64,000 nucleotides of DNA from Auanema rhodensis (lineage: Eukaryota > Nematoda > Chromadorea > Rhabditida > Rhabditidae), in contig OZ059898.1 of the NCBI GenBank assembly GCA_964057225.1, positions 15,601,267-15,665,266 of the forward strand, read 5' to 3'. Every line of letters begins with the position of its first letter. The first letter of the stretch is position 1. A program made the translations under genes and the position numbers. The notes beneath the pieces were generated by a model. It did no database searches, was not told where the DNA came from, and saw only the letters and a list, made by a program, of their open reading frames with translations. Positions 56,401 to 64,000 of the stretch are shown piece after piece.

Positions 56401-58052
56401 TTTTTATATTTAATCACAAGATTTAGTTCCATTTTCCGTTTCAGCCATGCTTTTTACCGTTTGTTCAACTAACAATGACGAACCGACGGGAAAATGCTGC
56501 ACCCCTCCCCCCCTTTTTCTTTCCCCGAAACGGTCATATCGTATACACTGAACGAACAAACAAATGAGTAAGAACACTCGATTGATTTTCAATGATTTTC
56601 AATGTTTTTTTGAGAAAAACTCGAATGAAAATGATAAAATGCTGCTGAATTTACAATTAAAGATCTGTATACAAACAAAGATGGTGATAACACTGTCCAA
56701 AAGAAAGCTATAGCAATTTTTGCGTTCCCATTCAATCATCCCAAAGTACACTATCATAGGTTGATTGTAATCACACTACCTGTTAGCCAAACTTTCTCCA
56801 ATCATTTCATCTTTTTCTCGCCTTTTGTGAGTAATTCTTCGTGACAAGATAGTAGCAATACAACTAACCTTCAATTGATTATCGTCTTCTTTTCCAGTAG
56901 GCTTTCCTTCGACATCAAGAGCTCTTGATCCAAACCCAGTATTCATATATCCAGCAGATACGACTAAGATATGCAGCTTAGGACGTGATTCTGATCGCAA
57001 AGTATCACAAAATGCCTTCAAAGATTCAAAATAATTGTTTACAATAACTTAACTTGATGAATAACCTGTAGAGCATGTTTACTTGCAGCATATGAACTTC
57101 TGTATGGAATTGGAATTTTGCCTTGAACACTGCTTGTAACAATGATGCAGCCGTCGTCCGGAATATATGGAAGAAGTTGTTTGGTTATATCAACTTGTCC
57201 AAAGTAATTAACATCCATAACTTGTCTCAAAAAAAACGAAAAAGAATAAAAAAAGGTAAATTGATCGTTGCCACCAAAAATAACCGGAAAGCATTGATGA
57301 CGACAAGAGTTGGAATTACCTTACCTGTGAATACTCATAGGAGTCTCTTCAATAGAACCCCTCATCGAAACTCCAGCATTATTGATTAAAACATGGATCG
57401 TTTTACCATCGATAGCTCTTTTACATAGATTGCTAACATCAATAGTTGGATCAGCAATATCCAAATATCTGGAAAATAACGTTTGCTCGACATCTGAGAG
57501 AGATAGGTAAATAACTTACTCATATTCTGGTTCATGAGGGTTTTCAGAATAACTATCCTTCAATTCTTCACACAAAGTTTTCAATTTATCCAAACTTCTT
57601 GCAACCAAAATCAATTTTGCTCCTTTTTTGTATAAGTCGAAAGCTAATTGTCTTCCCAATCCTTAACAAGACTTCACTTTAATTCATTTATTTATATACT
57701 TATATATATATATAGTTAAGATTAATAAAATCTAATAAAAATCCCCACGTTTTACTTTAAATAATAAAAAAATAAAAAGATTTTCGATATGCACTGCTAA
57801 TTACATCAGCAAAACTTACCGGAACTAGCACCCGTGATGAGAACAGTCTTATCTTTGAAGCATAATGTGGAGTGATGGTGTGGCCCAGGTATGATCCAAT
57901 TCAAAATTCTCAAAAGAAGCGTAAAGTTGATATAAAGTTTATGATTTTATTTATAAAAGTTCTATGATTTACCGACAAACAGCATAAATACCAACTGGAA
58001 CTACAGCATATGGTAGATATGGACGAATTTGTGGTAATGAATGCTGCAACAT
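53409..58052 (-). CDS. Membrane-anchored short-chain dehydrogenase/reductase, DHRS7-like
   Basis: Seven exons in transcript order: 57973-58052, 57820-57908, 57520-57661, 57325-57468, 57066-57225, 56869-57015 and 53409-53600. They total 954 bp (317 residues) with agreeing phases. A hydrophobic N-terminus (about 12-33) is a likely ER or peroxisomal membrane anchor. The Rossmann cofactor motif TGASSGLG is at 52-59, NNAG at 133-136, the structural Asn at 158, catalytic Ser at 183/184, and YAASK at 197-201, so the SDR active site is complete. The C-terminal exon (GEASREIIRAASARETDLI, then a hydrophobic FAIFLRWAWPTLFFYVI) is typical of DHRS7/DHRS7B, which use NADP(H) on steroid, retinoid or lipid-like carbonyls; the substrate here is unknown. 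Some acceptors are plain GAG or AAG. A minus-strand AATAAA lies at 53242-53247. The last intron (3268 bp) holds another gene on the opposite strand. Confidence 0.92.
53601..55054. other. 5' part of the dehydrogenase last intron, upstream of the nested gene
   Basis: AT-rich with a less AT-rich island at 54060-54400, a poly-G run at 54320-54331 and CT-rich blocks at 54540-54650. An imperfect 10-bp inverted repeat (AGACGTCAAG ... CTTGTCGTCT) lies near 54173-54198. This stretch probably contains the nested gene's promoter. A 73-codon frame at 54244-54465 looks like chance. Confidence 0.4.
55055..55943 (+). CDS. Secreted Pro/Thr-rich protein nested in the dehydrogenase intron, function unknown
   Basis: Three exons, 55055-55100, 55230-55345 and 55413-55943, join in phase and give 230 residues. 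Residues 1-14 are a signal peptide (MKILFLLVSLFSSA) with cleavage likely before QGQFG. The mature protein starts Gly/Phe-rich (FGFFPGFGFQ), then has a polyproline run (PPPPPP), TIPTTTTI, a Trp-rich stretch (RMWPVGPDWNDPRNTW), a second Thr-rich mucin-like stretch (THVTQTTTIPMPPQTTT), and an Arg/Ser-rich basic tail (RHRSSSRRGR). Low complexity and Pro/Thr content suggest an extracellular, possibly O-glycosylated or cuticle-associated protein; no conserved domain is visible. The ATG follows TTTTTCAG by a few bases, compatible with trans-splicing. AATAAA at 56394-56399 may end the transcript. Confidence 0.8.
55944..56868. other. 3' UTR of the nested gene and remainder of the dehydrogenase intron
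   Basis: Short CT-rich tract near 56062-56076 and C-rich patches (CCCCTCCCCCCC at about 56503). A poly(A) signal lies at 56394-56399. No further coding exon seen. Confidence 0.45.
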
Positions 58053-58899
58053 GCTTTATATGTTTGTCTTTCACCTGAAGAAGCACATAATTAATCTTAT
58101 ATTACAAAAAAGATGCAAAATAATGAAATAAAAATGAAAAGATATAATAAAGTGAATATAGAAGTCTTTACATCGTTACATGTAGTAAGAAAATCTAAAT
58201 ATAATAGTTAAAAAATCAATAAAATACATGCGGATCTCTATTGGTATACAGTCATATGGCAAAAGAATTTACACAGTTTAAACGGCAGAAAAATAGAAAA
58301 TAAAATAGTGATTTTTTCTATAAAATGATTGAAAAACGGTTTTTTTTCGATAAATAAACGACGATAGTAAGATATAGACAACTATTCCCCCCCTCTCCTC
58401 TCCTCCATTCATAGAAGTAACATTTAGGTCCAAAGGAAAATATTGATAAGGCCTACACACACATAGACAATACCAAATGACAGGTCACAATGTATATGCA
58501 ATTTCAGATTAAAAAAATGAGAAAAGAACAAAATTTTTAATTTTGAAGATGAAAAAATAATTTGTTATTCAACCTTAAGAATTGGTAGAAATTAGGTATG
58601 TGCGCTGTCTTTGCACAAAATGAGACCAAAAACTATAACTAATCTTCACGAATATCCGAGCAATAAATAGTTTGACAAGTGAAAATAGCAATAACTTCAA
58701 AGAGAAGACAATCAAGGAACTTTTTTGTGCTCAATAAAGCTTTCAAATCGAAGAGAATTAGAGAAATAAAAGATATTTAAATCTTAATTTCAAAAAGTGA
58801 ACTGTTTTGAAAACAATACGCATATTATTCACGTGAATGAACTGTGTCATCCTGTTGACGATGTCATGTCCAGCTTGCACATACTCAAACTACTGCAAC

Positions 58900-58951
58900 T
58901 TATTCCTGCTTTCTTTTTCTTTTCCTTCCTTTGTCATCATTTTCCTCATCC

Positions 58952-58987
<36 letters not shown>

Positions 58988-59112
58988 ACAGCAGCAGCAG
59001 CAACATCTACAGCTGTGGCAATGAGAACATGCTGCTTGTACGCTTTCCTGTTCTCCATCCTTTCTCTAAGTCTTTCGGCACTTTGCACAACTAACTCCGT
59101 CAAACTATTCAT
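58900..59112 (-). CDS. Possible small acidic/basic protein (uncertain)
   Basis: A 70-codon minus-strand frame begins MNSLTELVVQSAERLRERM, an amphipathic helix-like start. It passes through an Ala/Val stretch and an Asp run encoded by the (GAT)n tract, and ends with a basic GRKRKRKQE tail that resembles a nuclear localisation signal. An in-frame TGA lies shortly upstream, so the ATG at 59112 would be the start. The opposite strand is also open. The helix and basic tail look protein-like, but I know no family for it and the repeat inflates the frame. Confidence 0.25.
58951..59000. repeat. (ATC)n followed by (CAG)n
   Basis: About 37 bp of ATC trinucleotides run directly into about four CAG units. 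Confidence 0.95.
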
Positions 59113-60220
59113 ATCTTTAGCGTATCATCGCTATAAATCAATAAGTTAATGAAGAAAACAAGTAAACTCATTCGAAAATATTGATTGAATAAGGTAGTTT
59201 TGATATTATTGTTTGTTTATTAATATTTATATGAAATAATTAGTTGAAGAGTAGCAAAAAGCTAAATAAAAGTATTAGTAGATATTTAATCTTTCAGTTA
59301 GCTTTTAACTATTTCTTACAACTTGATAAAAACTGAAAGATTAAACAGAAACTTATAACAACGCCGATCTTTGTACTCACATCAATCTATAGGAAATTGA
59401 TCTCACAAACTTAAAAAAAATGTCGAGTCAACTATTTTTATGAGTCAAATAATAAAAAAGAATAATAAAATCATTTTATATAATAAATCAAATCAAATTG
59501 TTTAATATTTTAGATTAGTTAACATGTAAATTGTAAAAAAAAGTTATTAAATCAAGATTTATTATATTCAGTAAATTTCAATACTTTGTAGTCCCGTCGT
59601 GTTTAATGATAATGAAAGAGAATTATATTTCAAAGAAAAATGAGCAAGAAAAGAGCTGACGAATGAAGTTTAACAAATGGTTATAGCTATACGTATAACA
59701 CTTTGCAAACGTCTAATTACGCTACGAGGCACATGTTTAGAAAGGTTTGATTCAGTTCAATATTTGAATTGAATCTATCTAGTTCTAGCTATCAATTGAA
59801 ACTATCTATCAGGTGATCTAGACCAGTAAAATAAAATATTTCATTTGTATCCGAAAAACTTGATGAAACAGAGGACTAAATGTTTTTATTCTCCAACTTT
59901 ACTAAGTCCATTGAACATGCACTAAAGAAGTCTGAAACATGAAAATAAGTCAATGTTGATGATAAATTGTTTTTTTTTTGTATATTTGAAATATATTTCC
60001 CACCCGTCTGCACGTCTGTTTAATGAAAACAATGCCAACTAGCTTAAACATGGTGTTCACGTGACGCAGCACGCCACTCACGTCAAGCGCATTATTGGGC
60101 AAAATACTTATGCTAATCTGCGTTTTAAACTCACAAAATGTCTTATAAAACTGATCACATAAGTATTTCGAAGACACGAAGTTGCTATCGATGGTTTACT
60201 TCTAAAATGATTATTTATAT

Positions 60221-60522
60221 TTATAAATTATTTGAAATTACCATCGAAAAATAATAAAATGTATTAAAAATTAAATGGATGTAACATTCATAAAAGATAA
60301 TTAAAGTAGATGGTTGTTCTTCACTCGTATTACCATTCAAAGCATCATAATCATCAAACTAAATATATGAAGTTTGTGTTTTTTGAAAGAAAAATCAGTA
60401 AAATCATACGAAATCTTCAATATCATTCGGCGTATCTGATATTTGACTCTGGGTCGACCACATGTCCTAAAATATAATTATAAATAATATTTCATAGAGC
60501 ACATAAAACAATATTTATATAG

Positions 60523-60559
<37 letters not shown>

Positions 60560-60729
60560 TAATATTTTATTGAATAGATTTTGAAATTTAATTTAGTGTT
60601 AATTGACTAATAATACATTGGATATGTATGTTTAAGAATTGTTTTGGTTTCACAAAAACATGAACAGACCTCATCGTCCATAAGGTCTTCGGTTTCCTCA
60701 TCGACGATCTTATAATTCAACCATTCCAT
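60221..60729 (-). CDS. Small acidic protein, family not recognised (3' end uncertain)
   Basis: Exons 60670-60729, 60410-60466 and 60221-60358 are joined in phase 0 by GT-AG introns, giving 84 residues. The first two exons are strongly acidic and look coding: EWLNYKIVDEETEDLMDDE, then DMWSTQSQISDTPNDIEDF, then FDDYDALNGNTSEEQPS. After that the frame becomes hydrophobic and AT-rich until a TAA at 60221. The real transcript may instead splice from a donor at AATG|GTAATA (about 60334) to an acceptor before 60201, which would end the protein within a few codons, or use a further acceptor. No function can be assigned. Confidence 0.45.
60524..60553. repeat. (TA)n microsatellite in an intron of the small acidic gene
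   Basis: About 30 bp of alternating TA. Confidence 0.95.
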
Positions 60730-60909
60730 TGAAATAAAGTTTCTGATCTACTAATGTGTTCTAAAAATAACTAAAAATATTTAAAAATATATATTTTGCT
60801 ATATATATAAAGAAAAAACAATTATAGAGAGAGATAGAGAGATAGGTTACACTTGTTACTTTTCAAAACTTTTGTGGAACATAGCAATTTTAAAAAGTGA
60901 AAATGAAGT

Positions 60910-61274
60910 ATGAATACAGAAAATACTGAAGATACTGATGTTGCTATTGATGATACTAATATTAGTCCTGATTCTAACAGTAATTATATATATATATATA
61001 TAGTTAAATATGGTTAGTAGTTTGAAATTATTGACAAACTTTCATAATACAATCACATATCCGAATGCAATATAACTAAACAGTAGCCTATTTCATCATT
61101 TACATAGTCATAAATATTATTAACGTACACAACATTACAGGTTGTAAAAAGAGCTTTGAAATTACTGGAGAAACTTTAATTACCAACTTAGGAAAAAGAA
61201 GATTTCAAAAAACAAAACAGCATAAGCATCAATTTTTGTTTTTTTTTTTCAAATTAGATATTATTAAGATTTAA
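60910..61274 (+). CDS. Possible two-exon small protein, divergent from the acidic gene (uncertain)
   Basis: Exon 60910-60979 (MNTENTEDTDVAIDDTNIS...) has a donor A|GTAATT at the edge of a (TA)n run. An acceptor ACATTACAG at 61140 leads to 61141-61274 in matching phase. The second exon reads SCKKSFEITGETLITNLGK, then RRFQKTKQHKHQ, then a Phe-rich end caused by a poly-T run, stopping at 61272-61274 (67 residues). The agreement of splice phase and the acidic-then-basic layout are the only support. Its start lies 181 bp from the start of the acidic gene on the other strand. Confidence 0.3.
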
Positions 61275-61972
61275 ATATGAAAATATAATTTCAAACATTA
61301 AGAATACTATTTCATTTTAAATATATTTGAATGTTTTTTCGTAAAAAGCTCTGAATAATTGACAGTACTTTCATAAAAACATCTTTGATGTTTGAAAGTA
61401 ATATCATTAATGCTGATATTTGATCTAAAATATTTCTTGTTAACTGACTTACTCACGAATAATAGCAAATGAAACTAAACTAAATACATAGAATGATTAA
61501 GTTTCTCAATCAAGTTATTTATACTTATTTTCTAAGTAAAAACATTATAAATCACCTTCAATCTCTCTTGCACCATAGTGTGCATCTCAAGTCCAAACTC
61601 ATTTTTATTAAGCTCCAATTTACAATATTTTATTTATTTATATATATATATATAATAAAATTATTAAAATTATAATAATATTCAAATATTTTTATGGAAA
61701 ACAATTTGTTTTCTTGTCACCTCACATCGAATTACTTCTATAAAGGCATATGTACATGCATATGTCTCTTGTTTTGCAACTTTTATCCGTTGTATATCAT
61801 TTATTTTGAACCTTTTTTTCAAAGTTTGATTCTTTTCATTCATTTTAGTTGATATTTTATCAATTTAGCAATATATTTATCAGATAGAGGTTAATGAATA
61901 CACAAAAGTGGCTTATAACTCCTTGATTTATTGCATAATCGAACTTGAGAAAATCTCCCACCCCTCATTATT

Positions 61973-62007
<35 letters not shown>

Positions 62008-62750
62008 TTCTCTCGCTCTCTCTCTTTTTCTCTTTCATTGTATCTTTCGAACTTTCTATCTCCTCCCTCCATATATACCTCTGAGACCGCGCGTGTTTAT
62101 TTCATTTCGAACTTTTCAGCCATTATCACAGACTATAGAGACAACTGAAAGATATTGGACAACATTGACGACGACGACGACGACGACGATAACGACGACG
62201 ACAATCTTCATATGTTCATGTATGATGTATGAAATATCAGAAGATTATTATATAACAAACAATACTTGTCATTGCGGAAGCTTTTTTATTTTATTTTTCT
62301 TATCATCAAATTTTTTAAAATTTCTCATAAATTCAATATTTCAATTAATTGTTCATGAACAATACTTATATATATAAATAATAAACACAATCTTATATCA
62401 TTTAGATTGTTTGATATGTCGCATTATGATTCTTTTTCATATTTTTTCAAAAGTTATCTTCTGATTAGTTATTCAGATACTTACATCCTTTTTCCGTCTT
62501 CCACCTTCTTTTTCACATTAAAATCTTTGCAAGTTGCAAAAAATATGAAAAATACTTTCAAAAATTCACTAGTTTGATTCAACATTGATAATGAGAAAAC
62601 CATACTTAATCGGCAACATGTTTTAATGGACCGATGAGCTTTTCGTCATTTTTTTCATTTTTTCCTCAATTTTCCGCTAACATTCACTTGTTAATGAAGT
62701 AATTTTCAGAATATTGTGGTTTAATCTGGTTTATTGTATTATATTCTAAG
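61275..62750. other. Intergenic region upstream of the receptor gene
   Basis: Very AT-rich, with a pyrimidine-rich block (CT)n at about 61971-62035 and a (GAC)n tract at 62165-62202. A palindrome-like GCATATGTACATGCATATG lies near 61746-61764. No coding exon recognised; it probably carries the receptor gene promoter. Confidence 0.4.
62165..62202. repeat. (GAC)n microsatellite
   Basis: GAC trinucleotides with one GATAAC interruption, about 38 bp. Confidence 0.92.
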
Positions 62751-63949
62751 ATGGTTGTCGTTTGTGAACCAATTGTTGCTAAAGAAATGACAGAATTGGC
62801 TTACAACGTTCCAATTTTCATTCTTTGTGTTATAAAGACCGTGTTGGGTCCCCTTGGTATTGGAATATCATGCAGAGCTGTTTATAAATCTGTAAGCTTT
62901 TCCTCTATTACAACTTATTATGAAACTTAGATTAGGTTGTATAGTATGCTATTCTTATTATTCTTATTCTAAGTAATGTTGTTGTTGTTGTTGTTGTTGT
63001 TGTTTACCAATTTGAATATATCATAATAAGATTTATTTATTTTCAGAAATTACAATGGCTAGGACACCCGAATGCTAAATGCATCTTCTTAACTCATATC
63101 ATGTCCACAATTTTTGCAGCATTTTGGTTATCTTATATGTACTTTCATGATAGTTTACGGTAATATACTGTTCTATTTTTATTTATATATTTATATATAA
63201 AGTTTTCCTTAGATTTACGTTGAATATTAAAAATCCATGTGATCGAACATTATCAGCTTTTTGGGCTTTCCATGCTATTATGTTATATGCTGCTGGTGAT
63301 TGTTGTCAAGTAATTCTATTCTTACTTTCTTTGATAATTGCATGAATTTATTTTTTTTTATGTAAAGAGAGAAAGAAAAATAATAACATAGTTATGATGC
63401 ATATACATATGTATATATCAAGATCAGCTGTACAATCACAAACTTTGAAACTTGAAATAGTGAATGACATCAAAAACAATATAGTTTTTTTTCTTTAATA
63501 AGTTTGAAACTAGTATTTTACTGGATAAAATAATATGAAATTATCATAAATTAATAAATATTGTGAAAATTAATATTATTTAAATTATAATTTTTAAGAA
63601 TTATAATTCTGATTATATATTTTTATAGATTTTTACCCTATTTTCATTATCAATTGAACGCTTACTAGCATCTATTTGGCCTGAAACTTATGAAAAAGTC
63701 AAAACATTCAAATATGGATTAATGCTATCAATCATCAGTGTATGTTTATATAAATAGAATATTTTTTACGTAATATTATAATGTTTCAAATAGACAAAAA
63801 TTGATTTTATCAAATTGTTTCAATCACTTTCATTAAAGGTAATTCTTGGTATTGGGACTGTTTATGGTCTACTTATTCCTGGAATTAGCTATGATAAGCC
63901 TAAATCAGTGTTTAGTGTGGTTTATGATTTCAATAGATCTAGATATATG
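62751..63949 (+). CDS. Nematode serpentine chemoreceptor, SRA/SRAB-like (partial, continues past right edge)
   Basis: Five exons are visible, 62751-62891, 63047-63159, 63213-63309, 63629-63739 and 63839-63949, all phase-consistent with GT-AG borders. They give about 191 residues before the window ends. Four hydrophobic segments can be seen: about 15-43 (PIFILCVIKTVLGPLGIGIS), 56-79, 90-125 and 150-172. Between TM3 and TM4 the sequence SLSIERLLASIWPETYEK carries the ER..A...YEK signature at the TM3 cytoplasmic end seen in the SRA superfamily (sra/srab/srb/sre). The extracellular loop before TM3 has KNPCDRTLSAFW, a plausible disulfide cysteine. Members are chemosensory G-protein-coupled receptors. 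TM5-TM7 lie outside the window. The ATG directly follows TTCTAAG, suitable for trans-splicing. Confidence 0.8.
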
Positions 63950-64000
63950 GTATGATTATAAATTCCTTAATTTTTCTATCATTTCCATTTGGATTCACCA

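Larger units (their letters stand above)
58053..60220. other. Intergenic region left of the small divergent gene pair
   Basis: AT-rich. It includes the promoter side of the dehydrogenase gene, a CT/C patch at 58385-58405 and an (ATC)n/(CAG)n tract at 58951-59000. A frame of about 75 codons at 59950-60177 (minus) is less AT-rich than its surroundings. No gene is firmly supported. Confidence 0.4.

Noticed and set aside
57123-57389. 88-codon plus-strand frame
   Set aside because: Antisense to exons 4 and 5 of the dehydrogenase gene, whose active-site motifs lie on the other strand.

Overview
The window looks like nematode nuclear DNA. The evidence is a nematode-type serpentine chemoreceptor at the right edge, a small secreted saposin-like (caenopore-type) protein, many introns ending in TTTTCAG-like acceptors, acceptor-like AG directly before several start codons (compatible with spliced-leader trans-splicing), and AT-rich DNA full of microsatellites. 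The species cannot be named from the sequence.

Layout. (1) 1-18618 is the 5' part of a BEL/Pao LTR retrotransposon on the minus strand. Its Gag-Pol frame (1-2220) is open to the left window edge and carries zinc knuckles, an aspartic protease and a reverse transcriptase. Its 5' LTR appears to span 2334-18618, about 16.3 kb, because a 199-bp U3 segment is repeated 80 times with no length change. With a single copy the LTR would be about 564 bp, an ordinary size. This is the most striking feature of the window. (2) 19144-19780 is a three-exon saposin-B gene on the plus strand. (3) 20848-23122 is an eight-exon FAM43-type PTB-domain gene on the minus strand. (4) 23123-52609 is a 29-kb stretch with no gene I can name. 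It is full of GA/CT, GAT and poly-G tracts. The purine/pyrimidine polarity of these tracts changes across the interval in a way that could mark long non-coding parts of two divergent transcription units. (5) 52610-58052 holds a 66-aa single-pass membrane protein gene (+), converging on a DHRS7-type short-chain dehydrogenase gene (-). The 3.3-kb last intron of the dehydrogenase contains a complete secreted Pro/Thr-rich protein gene on the opposite strand. (6) 58053-62750 holds two small, uncertain, divergent genes and simple repeats. (7) 62751 to the right edge is the 5' part of an SRA/SRAB-like seven-transmembrane receptor gene.

The genes do not form an operon or a shared pathway. They are unrelated, individually spliced genes. 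Exon models were built by hand from splice-site and reading-phase agreement. Those for the saposin, FAM43, dehydrogenase, nested secreted protein and receptor are phase-consistent throughout. Family assignments rest on recognised motifs, not on a database search.
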